Assembly: GCA_050247255.1 (NCBI GenBank)
Contig: JBFWUM010000018.1
Location: 1-64,000, forward strand
DNA length: 64,000 nt
Source: JBFWUM01 sp050247255
Lineage (GTDB): Bacteria > Acidobacteriota > Vicinamibacteria > Vicinamibacterales > UBA2999
Direction: 5' to 3'
Shown here: positions 16,119 to 25,300 of the stretch, one piece after another
How the letters are laid out: each line of letters begins with the position of its first letter
Numbering within the stretch: the first letter of the stretch is position 1
Program-made: the position numbers and the translations under genes
Notes under the pieces: generated by a model
What the model was told of the DNA's origin: nothing
Database searches by the model: none
The model's input: the letters and a program-made list of their open reading frames with translations, nothing else

Positions 16119-18515
16119 CTATCCCGCGCGCCGGACGATCCCCGTGGTCCCGTCGACCACGACCTCTTCCCCGTCGCGCAGCCGGGTCGTGGCCTGGGCA
16201 GCCGCCACAACCGCCGGGAGACCAAACTCCCGCGCGATGATGGCCGTGTGAGACAAGACGCTTCCCGTTTCGGCGACGATGGCGCCGGCGCGCTGGAACA
16301 CCATCATCCACGCCGCCTGGGTCGTCGGACACACGAGCACCTCGCCGGCGCGCAAGGTGTCCAGCTCCTCGGGCGCGCGGATCACGCGCACTCGCCCGCG
16401 ATACAAACCCGGAGACACACCGATTCCGGCAATGGCGTCGCCATCCACCGCCGGTGGCGCCACCAGCTCGTGCGCCATGGCCCAGAGCAGGGCATCATTG
16501 ATCCGCCGCGCAGGAGCCGGCAGCCCGCGCAGGTCAGGCGGGCGGCCCGGTTCCGGTCCATAGGTCGTCGGCCCCGGGTTGGCGCGAACCCACGCGTGTT
16601 CCGCCTTCCGCTGCTGGACGGTTCCCTGCACGTTGCGGCTCGTCTCGAGCGCCAGGCGCAGCTCGTCGATCGTCAGCAGCACCGCATCGTCGGGCCGACT
16701 CATGAGCCCGGCCTGGACCATCCGCCGGCCGCACTCGAGTGCGGCCCGTCGAAGCAGCCCCACAGGCAATTGGTCCGTGAACAGCACGTTGTCTTCACGC
16801 AGAGCGTAGACGCGCTCAGCGTAAGCGAGGGCAACGTCGAAGCGACGGCGGGAGGGCCCCTCCAACTGCGTCCGCGCCTTCTCGACGAGGGTGGCCCGCG
16901 CCGCGGCAGGAGATTGCCGATCGTCGCCGTCCAACAGATCCGCGAGCAGATCGGTCACCAGGCCTGGACGCTCTGCCACCGTCGGGCATCCCGGTTCGGG
17001 GCCAAGGGGACGCAGCCCCCAGAACTGCAGGTATCGCTGCACGTCCGCGAACAGCTCGGGATCAACATCGGCCAGCCGCGCCAGGGCGTCCGGTGACCGT
17101 GCCGCCAGGAGCGCTCGTGTCGCGGCGCGCGCGCCGGCCCGGCGCGACAGGGGGACAAGTTCGTCGGTCGACGCCGTCGACGTGGCCGACAGCCCTTGCA
17201 GGAGCCCGATGGTTGTCGGCAGGTCCCAGCCGAGGAGTTCCTCGCACGTCGCTGCCAGCTCGTACAGGCCGACGGCATGCGGAATAAAGAGCATGAAGTG
17301 CAGCTGGAGCGACCGCTTGTAGAACTCGCTGAGCTCGCCCACGTGGTCGAACAACGAGGCATGGTCCATCGAGACGAGGTCCAACCGGGCGTACTGCTCG
17401 ATCTGCGCGCGCAACCGCGGCCGGTGGGTCGACATCCACTCTGACGGCACGGCCTCGAGCCGCCCGGCGTCGACGGCGGCAGCCGCCGCCCGCAGCTTGC
17501 GGCGCAGCGAGGGCACGACGCGCGCGGCAATTGCCAGGACCCACCAGGGCGGCGGCTGCTTGCCGCCGTCATCGGGTTCGACCTGAACGTAGGGCTCGTG
17601 GCCGATCACCCGGAACCGCATGCGATCGACCAGCAGCCCCCAGGTCGACACCGCCTCGTCCAGGGCCTCGTCCGCGTACCTGAACTGGGTGCTGGCGGCA
17701 AAGGGAGACAGCGGCTCGGCAAAATGCGCAGCGTCCTTCAGCCAGGTGCCGACTGGCGTGGCAATCACCGGGGCGACCGGCAGAGCCGTGATCGGCCTGG
17801 CCTGCAGCAGCCACAGGCGGTCGCCGGCGAGGGCCCATTCGATGTCCTGCGGCGCCTGGCGTGCCGCTTCCGCGCGCCGGGCCAGCGTCGCGATGCGCCC
17901 GGCGAGTTCCGGATCGATGGCCTGGTGCGGCTGGGACACGCTCGTCGCGCGCTCGGTGGTGACCAGCCATTCATCGGCGTCGGCGCCGCCGCTCACCAGC
18001 TGGTCAGCGAGACCGCGAGTCGCGCTGATTCGCACCTCGTCACGGTTGCCGGTCAGCGGATTCGCCGAAAACGCCACACCCGAGGCGTCGGGGTCGACCA
18101 TCTGCTGCACGAGGACCGCCATCGCCTGGGGCCGGTGGGCGTACCCCTGCAGTCGTCCGGCCTGCGCGGAGGCGACGACCGCTGACGCCGCCGCCAGCAC
18201 GCCTTCCGCGCCGCGAACATTCAGCACCGTGTCGTACTGGCCCGCGAACGACGCCTCGGCGAGGTCCTCGGCGAGTCCGGACGACCGGACTGCCACCGGG
18301 ACATCGCCGAGCTGCAGCAGCCGCGCGGCGACGTCTCCGATCGCCGGCTGCACGCCCGCCGGGATGACGAAGCCGTCTGGAATGTCGAACCCGAGAGCCC
18401 GCAGGGAAGCGAGGGACGCCGCCTTGTGACCGCACGTGGCAGGATCGGTGGCGGCATCGAGTGTCAGCAGTGGGGACGTGGACGGTACGTCAACGCCGGC
18501 GACGTCTGGTCGCAT
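16119..18515 (-). CDS. PEP synthase/rifampicin phosphotransferase-like dikinase
   Basis: 798 residues. An N-terminal ATP-grasp domain of the pyruvate,phosphate dikinase type (about 10-310: GHKAASLASLRALGFDIPDGFVIP, VAVRSSGLAEDLAEASFAGQYDT, QQMVDPDASGVAFSANP, LWLLQARPIT) is followed by a long helical domain with no close enzyme match. A C-terminal swivelling phosphohistidine domain ends the protein, with the catalytic His in TGSVLSHTAIIAREFGLPAV (near residue 755). This order fits rifampicin phosphotransferase-type enzymes (ATP + antibiotic) as well as unassigned PEP synthase-like proteins. There is no C-terminal PEP-binding barrel. The tetR gene overlaps its start by 26 bp, so the pair is one operon and the enzyme is probably inducible. 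The substrate is not shown. Confidence 0.82.
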   Translation of the reverse strand: MRPDVAGVDVPSTSPLLTLDAATDPATCGHKAASLASLRALGFDIPDGFVIPAGVQPAIGDVAARLLQLGDVPVAVRSSGLAEDLAEASFAGQYDTVLNVRGAEGVLAAASAVVASAQAGRLQGYAHRPQAMAVLVQQMVDPDASGVAFSANPLTGNRDEVRISATRGLADQLVSGGADADEWLVTTERATSVSQPHQAIDPELAGRIATLARRAEAARQAPQDIEWALAGDRLWLLQARPITALPVAPVIATPVGTWLKDAAHFAEPLSPFAASTQFRYADEALDEAVSTWGLLVDRMRFRVIGHEPYVQVEPDDGGKQPPPWWVLAIAARVVPSLRRKLRAAAAAVDAGRLEAVPSEWMSTHRPRLRAQIEQYARLDLVSMDHASLFDHVGELSEFYKRSLQLHFMLFIPHAVGLYELAATCEELLGWDLPTTIGLLQGLSATSTASTDELVPLSRRAGARAATRALLAARSPDALARLADVDPELFADVQRYLQFWGLRPLGPEPGCPTVAERPGLVTDLLADLLDGDDRQSPAAARATLVEKARTQLEGPSRRRFDVALAYAERVYALREDNVLFTDQLPVGLLRRAALECGRRMVQAGLMSRPDDAVLLTIDELRLALETSRNVQGTVQQRKAEHAWVRANPGPTTYGPEPGRPPDLRGLPAPARRINDALLWAMAHELVAPPAVDGDAIAGIGVSPGLYRGRVRVIRAPEELDTLRAGEVLVCPTTQAAWMMVFQRAGAIVAETGSVLSHTAIIAREFGLPAVVAAAQATTRLRDGEEVVVDGTTGIVRRAG

Positions 18516-19128
18516 GTCGTTTCGCTTTCGAGGATGGCCGCGCCGCAGTGGCGCCGGCGGTGGTGGACGCGTCGAGCAGCACGCGACTGGCCCAGGCAGT
18601 GGTCGCCGCGGCCTCGTCGGTGGACAGCCCACACTGCTCGGTCAACAAATGCCAGCCGATGGAGGAAGCGAACAGCCGGACGGCAGCGGCCGCCTGACGC
18701 GGCGGTGGCGCGCCGAGCGCAGGGTTGGCAGCAATGAGCGACTCGATGGTGCGGGTGCGCTCCTCCCAGGTCCGCGTCGGGCGCCGGGTGCCGATCATGA
18801 GCATGACCCCGGCGCGCACGTTGCGCTCCCGCAGCTGGAGGAGCTGATACAGGCTCGCGGCCTGGTCCGGAAGACGCTCCCGCGTGAGCCGGCCGTCGAA
18901 CGGCTGGCTGGTGCTGGCCAGCGACTCGTCGACATAGTCGGCAAACGCCTCGCACAGCGCGTCGCGCGTGGGGAAATGGTTGTAGACGGTCCGGTGCGTC
19001 ACGCCGGCGCGGTCGGCCACCGCCTGCACCGAGAAGCCGACGCCATGGGATTCCATGATGACGTCGGCGACGGCCTCGAGAATCGCGCGGCGGGTTCGAT
19101 CGCGGGTGGAAGGCGCTCCTGGTTTCAT
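18490..19128 (-). CDS. TetR/AcrR-family repressor
   Basis: 212 residues. The N-terminal helix-turn-helix domain is clear: RRAILEAVADVIMESHGVGFSVQAVADRAGVTHRTVYNHFPTRDALCEAF (residues about 13-62). The rest is a divergent helical ligand-binding and dimerisation domain with a basic end. Its own start codon lies inside a perfect 13-bp inverted repeat (19124-19158), so it almost surely represses itself and the overlapping dikinase gene. The inducer is unknown; with a rifampicin-phosphotransferase-like target an antibiotic-like compound is a fair guess. Confidence 0.93.
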   Translation of the reverse strand: MKPGAPSTRDRTRRAILEAVADVIMESHGVGFSVQAVADRAGVTHRTVYNHFPTRDALCEAFADYVDESLASTSQPFDGRLTRERLPDQAASLYQLLQLRERNVRAGVMLMIGTRRPTRTWEERTRTIESLIAANPALGAPPPRQAAAAVRLFASSIGWHLLTEQCGLSTDEAAATTAWASRVLLDASTTAGATAARPSSKAKRHATRRRRR

Positions 19129-19158
19129 ATCTTATGAAATCGATGCATAAGATATGAA
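19124..19158. promoter_or_regulatory. TetR operator: 13-bp inverted repeat
   Basis: TTCATATCTTATG (19124-19136) and its exact complement CATAAGATATGAA (19146-19158) flank nine bases. The left arm covers the tetR start codon. The AT-rich arms stand out against GC-rich surroundings. Each arm is itself partly symmetric, so two repressor dimers could bind. Confidence 0.85.
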
Positions 19159-19291
19159 TCCGACGCCGCGCTGTCAAGTCGCCGGCGCCGCCCTCCGTCC
19201 CCGCTTCGGATTCGTAACCCACAAGGTTCCAAGTAGGCTGCCCCTTTACGGGTTGGCACCGTAGTAGGATCGCGGGCCGCTGGAGGTACAC

Positions 19292-20338
19292 ATGCTCGGA
19301 CGCCTGTTCCGCACCGCCCTCGTCCTGCTGCCCGCGCTGGCCTTCGTTCCGGCCGCGGCGGCGCAACAAGCGCCCGCCGCGCCGGAGCGCAGCATCACCA
19401 ACATCACCGGCCAGCTCTACCGGGCCCAGAACAACAACCACTACACGGTGTTCCTCGTCACGCCGGACGGCGTGATCATGAGCGACCCGATCAACCGCGA
19501 CTTCGCGCGCTGGCTGAAGGGCGAAATCGCCACGCGCTTCCGCGTGCCGATCCGCTACGTCCTCTACACGCACCGCGACTGGGATCACGCCTCGGGCGGT
19601 GTGGTCCTGGCCGACACCGCGGAGTTCGTCGCCCACGTCAACATGCTCACGGCGCTGGCGCCGCCACGCGGCAACCCGCCGCTGCCGGAGGCGGAGGCGC
19701 GGCTCGATGCCAATCGCAACGGTGTGATCGAGCGCGCAGAGGCAACCGGCAACAACGCCGTGGCGCAGCGCTTCGACCTGCTCGACTACGACCGCGACGG
19801 GATCGTGAGCGGCGCTGAAGTGGCGCGCGGATCGGTCAGCGACGTCTACGCCCCGACCACGACGTTTGCCACGCCGCAGCACACGGTGACGCTGGGCGGC
19901 AAGCGGGTGACGATGGTCCACCTCGGGGTGGCACACGCGGACGACAGCGTCGCGCTGTATTTCCCGGATGAACGGGCGGTGTTCAGCGCCGACGTCATGC
20001 AGATCAAGCGGCTGCCGAACGCCATTGCGCCGTCGGTCGGCTCCTATATCGACGCCCTGGCGACGATCAACGCGCTCGACTTCCAGCACGCGCTCACCGG
20101 CCACGCCATGTCCGGCACCAGGGAGGACGCGATGCAGGCGCAGCAGTACCTGGTCGACCTCGCCAACGGCGTCGCGGCGGGCATTGCTCAGGGACGGAGC
20201 CTCGCCGAGATCCAGAAGACGCTGACCCTCGACGCCTACAAGGAATTCGAGCGGTGGGATACGGTGCGCGAGGCGCACATCGCGTCGGTCTACGCGACCA
20301 TGCGCGGCACGCGCGCGAGCGCGCCGGCGACGCGTTGA
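19292..20338 (+). CDS. Exported metallo-beta-lactamase-fold protein with EF-hand insert
   Basis: 348 residues with GGAGG five bases before the ATG. Signal peptide ends near AAA-QQ (about residue 25). The MBL domain has THRDWDHASGG near residue 94, where the usual HxHxDH reads HxDxDH. It also has GVAHADDSVALYF, carrying the next metal His, and a final GH in LTGHAMSG. Between the first two motifs sit two Ca-binding loops: DANRNGVIERAE (about 139-150) and DYDRDGIVSGAE (about 165-176), an EF-hand pair inserted in the lactamase fold. Probable periplasmic hydrolase whose activity or stability depends on calcium (inference). It faces away from the tetR unit. Confidence 0.85.
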   Translation: MLGRLFRTALVLLPALAFVPAAAAQQAPAAPERSITNITGQLYRAQNNNHYTVFLVTPDGVIMSDPINRDFARWLKGEIATRFRVPIRYVLYTHRDWDHASGGVVLADTAEFVAHVNMLTALAPPRGNPPLPEAEARLDANRNGVIERAEATGNNAVAQRFDLLDYDRDGIVSGAEVARGSVSDVYAPTTTFATPQHTVTLGGKRVTMVHLGVAHADDSVALYFPDERAVFSADVMQIKRLPNAIAPSVGSYIDALATINALDFQHALTGHAMSGTREDAMQAQQYLVDLANGVAAGIAQGRSLAEIQKTLTLDAYKEFERWDTVREAHIASVYATMRGTRASAPATR

Positions 20339-20339
20339 A

Positions 20340-20359
20340 CTTCCGCCTGAAGGCGGAAG
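20340..20359. repeat. TGAA-loop palindrome, intergenic copy
   Basis: CTTCCGCC-TGAA-GGCGGAAG: a perfect 8-bp stem between two convergent genes, starting two bases after the lactamase-fold gene's stop. Identical to the copy inside the PKS gene at 58379-58398. It may also act as a transcription barrier. Confidence 0.85.
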
Positions 20360-20392
20360 CCACCTACCTCCGCGGACGCCACCTACCTCCGC
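20359..20392. repeat. Direct repeat GCCACCTACCTCCGC, two copies
   Basis: The 15-bp unit occurs at 20359-20373 and 20378-20392 (19-bp period), joined to the palindrome. The second copy provides the stop codon and last codons of the minus-strand DUF5655 gene. This looks like the decayed tail of one repeat element. Confidence 0.7.
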
Positions 20393-20895
20393 TTGGCGGC
20401 GGCCTTCTTCGTGGCCGCCGCCTTCTTCTTCGCGGCTTCTCTCTTCTTCCCCGCGGCCGGACGGCTCGAGGCCTTGCGGCCGCTCAGTTCCGGCGACACC
20501 TCGTACGCCTCCCGCAGCCAGTCGGTGAGCGGCGCCTCGACCTCGTCGCGGTGGCGGACGTGCACCGTGTGCGCGACCTTCACTCGAGACGATGCCATCG
20601 AGTTCTTGATGCGTGGCGATTTCACGGTACGGCCGAGGAAGAAGCAGACTTCGAGGCGTGTCGGCCGCGGGCGCACGAAGAAGTAGCACGCCTGCCGGGA
20701 AAACATGATCGAGTTGTGCGAGGCATAGATCCGCTGCTCACCGAAGTCGGCGGCCGTCTCACGCAACCGCTCCCACGCCTCCCGCAAGTCATCGGGCAAG
20801 TCACGCGTCAGCGCGCCTTCGGTCGTCGTCCAGCAGTCGTGCGGCTGCCCGTCCTCGATCCACTGCTTGCAGTGGTAGCACTCGCGTCCGGCCAT
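20383..20895 (-). CDS. DUF5655-type protein with Lys/Ala-rich tail
   Basis: 170 residues from ATG 20895. An N-terminal CYHCKQWIEDGQPHDCW looks like a small zinc-binding knuckle. The body (RIYASHNSIMFSRQACYFFVRPRPTRLEVCFFLG, then KVAHTVHVRHRDEVEAPLTDWLREAYE) matches the DUF5655 pattern. The last 35 residues are a repeat of Lys, Ala and Arg (AAKKKAAATKKAAAKRR), like the tails of bacterial histone-H1-like proteins, so it may bind nucleic acid. The last codons come from a repeat element. Function unknown. Confidence 0.8.
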   Translation of the reverse strand: MAGRECYHCKQWIEDGQPHDCWTTTEGALTRDLPDDLREAWERLRETAADFGEQRIYASHNSIMFSRQACYFFVRPRPTRLEVCFFLGRTVKSPRIKNSMASSRVKVAHTVHVRHRDEVEAPLTDWLREAYEVSPELSGRKASSRPAAGKKREAAKKKAAATKKAAAKRR

Positions 20896-20910
20896 AAGCG
20901 CCCGTACAAA

Positions 20911-20940
20911 GAAAAAGGCGGCGCCCATTCGGGCGCCGCC
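20911..20940 (-). terminator. Rho-independent terminator of the NRPS-parA-DUF697 unit
   Basis: A perfect 10-bp stem, GGCGGCGCCC and GGGCGCCGCC, with a 4-base loop is followed on the minus strand by TTTTTC. It lies 20 bp after the DUF697 gene stop and just before the DUF5655 start, so it probably ends the long cluster transcript. Confidence 0.88.
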
Positions 20941-20959
20941 GGTAACGGGGTGCGGGCGT

Positions 20960-21415
20960 CTAGCTCGCCGCGGCGGCGGCCGTCGCCTTCGCCTTGCCGA
21001 ACTGCTCGCGGAAGTGGCCGCGCACCTTTTCCGGATCGAAGTCCAGGAACGTGCCGCCCGACGCGAAGTGCTGGATGAAGATCTTCCCGGTCGCCCACGT
21101 GGCGGCGCCGGCGAAGAAGGGCAGCGTGACCATGCCGAGCAGGCCGCCGACCAGCGGCACGCCCGCGGCGGCGCCGGTGAGGCCGTAGCCCAGTTCGGTG
21201 CCGACCAGGCCGCTCAGCAGCGAGCCCAGGATGCTCTTCACGCGGTCTTCCTTGAAGGGCACGCCATAGTGGTCGGCGAGTTCGCGCAGCATCTTGACCT
21301 GCAGGGCGGTGACGCCAAGGACGTTGACGACAGGGAGCGCGATGATTCCCACGCCTGCTGAATACAGGGCGTTCCGCTTCACGATCTCGAGTGCGGCGGT
21401 TTCTTTCTCGGACAT
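20960..21415 (-). CDS. DUF697-like membrane protein
   Basis: 151 residues from ATG 21415 (MSEKETAALEIVKRNALYSAG). An upstream GAGGAGG supports this start; longer in-frame starts would lie inside the preceding gene. Hydrophobic glycine-rich helices at about 18-40 and 75-110 flank QVKMLRELADHYGVPFKEDRVKS, the DUF697 pattern found in YcjF and GTPase-associated proteins. An Ala/Lys-rich tail ends it. It follows the ParA-like gene by 115 bp and precedes the terminator. Role unknown; a membrane partner of the ATPase is possible but not shown. Confidence 0.75.
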   Translation of the reverse strand: MSEKETAALEIVKRNALYSAGVGIIALPVVNVLGVTALQVKMLRELADHYGVPFKEDRVKSILGSLLSGLVGTELGYGLTGAAAGVPLVGGLLGMVTLPFFAGAATWATGKIFIQHFASGGTFLDFDPEKVRGHFREQFGKAKATAAAAAS

Positions 21416-21530
21416 GCTCGGCATCCTCCTCGATGAACCGGCAGCATCATACCTCACGGCGGTGCCGGCGGCCGGGGTCTCCGGCGAACGATAGACCCAG
21501 TCGGTGGCCGGACGGTCCGGCTTGGGTGCG

Positions 21531-22340
21531 TTAAATGACGGCGTCTTCTTGCGGCGGGGCGGCACGGTAGCCTTCCTTTTCGCGGCGCCCCTCATGGACG
21601 AACCGGACGAAGCCCGCGTAGTCCTCGGCGGCCCGGCTCTCGGGGGCGTATTCCCAGATGGTTTGATGGCTGGCGGTCGCGTACGTCAGGTCGATGCACT
21701 GGCGAATCCCCCGCTCGACCACGGCCGGCTGCATCTCCGGGTCATCGGCCAGCGCCGCCAGCGTGGCTCGCGTTGCGTGCGTCACGGGGTTCACGGCCAC
21801 CGGGAGGACGGCCAGCAGCGCGAGCCGCCGGTCCGGCCACAGTTGCCGGATCTCGCCGACCGCCGCCAGCGTCTGCTGCGCGCCACGAATCGACAGCGAA
21901 TCCATCGCCACCGGCACGACCAGCTCCTCGGCCGCCAGCAGCGCGTTGTAGGCGAGCAGGTTCATCGCAGGAGACGAGTCGAGCACGAGCGCGTCGTATT
22001 CATCCAGGCGTCCGAGGCGGCGCGAGAGCAACGTTTCCCGCTGCACCGCCCCCGCCAGCTGCGAGTCGAGGGCAAAGGCGTCTGGCGTGGACAGGATGAC
22101 ATCGAGATTCGGACGCGCGTCGCGCGCGACGACCTCCGCCAGCGGCGCCTCGTCCAGCAGCAGGTCGCGCACCGTGAGGGGCGCCTGCACACCGAGCGCG
22201 TGGGCCACGTTGCCCTGCGGATCGGCATCGACCAGCAGCACACGGCGACCTTGCGCGGCCAGGCCGGCTGCAAGGTGCACGGCGGTGGTGGTCTTCCCCA
22301 CCCCGCCCTTCATGTTGACGACGGCTATGCGGCGGGTCAC
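21531..22340 (-). CDS. ParA/MinD-family ATPase, coupled to the NRPS gene
   Basis: 269 residues from the GTG at 22340. Deviant Walker A is KGGVGKTTTAVHLAAGL (residues about 11-27). Also present are VLLVDADPQGN, Walker B-like DALVLDSSPAMN and VVPVAMDSLSIRGAQQTL, all diagnostic of ParA/Soj. There is no N-terminal DNA-binding domain and no parB gene beside it, so chromosome or plasmid partition is not implied. Its GTG overlaps the TGA of NRPS A by 4 bp, so it is translated with the synthetase. A role in positioning the megasynthase or its product transporter is speculative. Confidence 0.88.
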   Translation of the reverse strand: MTRRIAVVNMKGGVGKTTTAVHLAAGLAAQGRRVLLVDADPQGNVAHALGVQAPLTVRDLLLDEAPLAEVVARDARPNLDVILSTPDAFALDSQLAGAVQRETLLSRRLGRLDEYDALVLDSSPAMNLLAYNALLAAEELVVPVAMDSLSIRGAQQTLAAVGEIRQLWPDRRLALLAVLPVAVNPVTHATRATLAALADDPEMQPAVVERGIRQCIDLTYATASHQTIWEYAPESRAAEDYAGFVRFVHEGRREKEGYRAAPPQEDAVI

Positions 22341-25300
22341 GAACGGGCCAAGGATACCGCAGTTCCCGTCACGTACTTGCGCAGAAAGCGTGCAATCCCA
22401 TCGACATGCACCGTGTCGAGCATCGTCTCGTGGCTGCCGTCGACCCACTCGACCTCCACGCCGGCGCACCAGTCGCCCCAGCCGTAGTCGTCGATGTCGG
22501 CAATTCGACTGGCGCCCTCCCGGGCACGCAGCACGACGATTGGGAATTCATACCTGCGCTCCGGCGGGGCGAGCCTCGAATGCGCGGCGGCGACGGCAAG
22601 CAGCCTCTCCACCTGCCCAATCGGCGTCCCGTCCGGCAGCACGTGCCGCGCCAGTGCTGTGTCGTAAACCAGCCGAACGAGCTCGCGCTCCGAAACGGCC
22701 CGCATCGCGTCCAGTTCGATCCCAAGGTCGCGGCCGAACATCGCGTGCAGGAGCGTCGCCGCATCAGGATGCCGTGTCCCGGGCGGGATGACCGATGGAT
22801 GCGGCACGTCGAGCAGGATGACGGAGGCCGGCGCGCTGCCATCCTCCATCGCGCGCGCGGCAAGCTCCATCGTTAGGTACCCGCCGTAGGAGTAGCCGAG
22901 CAGCGCGAACGGGCGCGTCCTCACGGACGCCAGCGACCGCCAGTGATGGTCGACCAGGTCGTGCCACGATGCCGCGGGTCGTTCCCCCTCTGCCAGGCCC
23001 GGTGCCTGCAATCCCCACAGCGTCCGGCCAGCGAGCTGACGGGCGAGCGGCCCGTAGCACAGGACGTGACCGCCAAGCGGATGCGGGCAGACAAGCGCCG
23101 GTTCATCGCTCCCCTCGGTAAGCCTGACCAGCGATCCGGCTGACGGCGTGGCGCCTTCCATCGCCCGCGCCAGGCGCTCGATCGTCGGGTGCAGCAACAG
23201 CATCTGCAGCGGCAGGTCCCGGTGCAGCGTCGTCCGGACCTGCGCGGCCAGCTGGACCGCCAACAGCGAGTGGCCACCGAGCGAGAAGAAGTCGTCGAGG
23301 ACGCCGATCGCGCCGGAGGCGAACAGCGCCTCCCAGATGCCGGCGAGCTGATGTTCCAGCAGCGTGCGCGGCGCCACGTAGGAGGCGGGGCCGGCAGTGG
23401 GCACCGCCGCTGCGGACGCGGCGGGGATCGCCGGGGGAACGCTGGACACGAGGGTCGCCACTGGCGAGCCGGCCGACGCGGCCAACGCGAGCCGCTCGAA
23501 ATCCCCTGCCAGCTCGGCGACCGCATCAGCATCGATCGCGCCCGGCTGATAGACGAATCGCAGGTGCGGCGTCGCGCCGGGACTGATGAGCAGCGCCAGC
23601 GGATACGTCGTCCACGCGCCCTGCACACGCCGCGCGGGCGCAGTCGTTGCCGCCGGCCCCGAGGCGCCGCTGCCCGGCAGGTTCTCGTAGACCAGCAGCG
23701 TCTGCGCAAGCGGCTGGCCGGCCGGCACCTGCGACCACGCGTGCACCTGGCCCGCGGAACACTGCTCGAACTCGGCCTGCGTGACGCGGTCCTGGTGGTG
23801 CCGCGCGAGCAGCGAGCGCAGAGACGTCTCGCGGTCGACGCTGACGCGCACCGGCACCGTGTTGATGAAGCAGCCGAGCATCCGCTCGATACCGGGAACC
23901 GACGGCGGACGGCCGGACACGGTCGCGGCGAAGACCACCTCGTCCGTGCCGGCCCGGCCGGCGAGCAGCAACGACCAGAGAACTTCGAAAACCAGCGCGG
24001 GAGGCACTCGCGTCTCGCGCCTCAACGCCGCGATCGCGCGCCCCGCATCGGCCGACATGACGTGCTCGTGTTCCGCGGGCTCCCCAAACTGCGGAGGGGG
24101 CAGCGGCGCCACGACGGGGGTGGCGGCGCTGAATCCCGCCAGGCGCTCACGCCAGAACGCCTCGGCCGTGTTGCCCTCCAGCATCCGCAGCCATTCGGCC
24201 AGCGGCTGCTCGTCGGGCGGTGGCGGCAGCGACGGCGCGCGTCCTGCGCGCGCGGCCTCGTAGCACGCGGCCGCCTCGGCCCAGAAAAGCGCCAGGCTCC
24301 ACCCATCCAGGATGACGTGATGAAACGACATCACCAGCCACGCTCGCGTCGGCGCGACGCGCAGGAGCATGAAACGCAGCAACGGCGGGCGATCGAGCCG
24401 GTACCCCGCCCGCCGGTCATCGTCCAGGAGGCGGGTCAACGCCACCTCTTCGCTTTCACCAGGCTGCGGCTCGACTTCGCGAACCGGGGTCTCCACAGAC
24501 CGGAACACGACTCGCAGGGCCCCGTCGCCATCGGCGGCGATCGCGGAGCGGAGTGCGGCGTGCCGGCCGATCACTTCGGCGAGCGCGGCTTTCAACACCG
24601 CGACGTCGACACCGCCTTCCATGACGAACGCGGCCTGTTCGACGAACGCCGGCGTGTCCGGCTGCGCCATCGACTGCAGCCACATCCCCAACTGGGACGG
24701 GGTGAGCGGATACGCCGCCTCCACGTCCAGGCCGTGTGCTTCGTCGACGCCTGCCAGCGTGCGCGCAGCGATCTCCTCGACGAGGTGAACAGGCAACATG
24801 CCGGCGTCAAACGACAACTGCAGGCGCAGCACACCGTCGGTGACCACTGCGTTTACATCCAGGCGGTACCGCCGCGGCATTCCGGGCGCCACCGGATCAC
24901 CCGCGGGCTCAGCGGCCAGGCCACGGATGACACCATCCATCCCACCCGAGAGCCCCTGGCCCAGGAAGTTGAAGGAGACGTCGCTGAGGCCATCAGATGC
25001 CGATGCCAGTGGGATCACCAGGCCATCGTCGGCCGCGACCCGCGTCGGAACGATGCGTGTGAACCAGCCGACCGATCGCGACAGGTCAAGCTCCCCTTCG
25101 TCACGGCCGTGTCGCTCGACGTCGACGACGACCTGCGGGCGTTGCGTCACCGCGCAGAGCGCACGACCAAACGCCGCCAACAGCCCCTCGGCCGCGACCG
25201 CCGATGCTCGTGGCGAGGTTCGCTCGATCACGACGGGCCGCGACACGCCGCCATCGGGGGCGACTCCATCGAACACGGGACTACGTTCACGCGTGACCGG

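Noticed and set aside
19810..19828. GGCGCTGAAGTGGCGC in the lactamase-fold gene as a TGAA palindrome
   Set aside because: The arms are not complementary around the TGAA and the codons belong to the second EF-hand.
20359..20392. Possible CRISPR repeats
   Set aside because: Only two 15-bp copies with a 4-bp gap, next to a palindrome; no spacers and no cas genes.
18464..20689. A 741-codon minus-strand frame across tetR, the lactamase-fold gene and DUF5655
   Set aside because: It runs antisense or out of frame through three genes with clear families and has no recognisable domain.
21531..22340. Plasmid or chromosome partition locus
   Set aside because: No parB, no parS-like repeats, no replication gene; the ATPase overlaps an NRPS gene.
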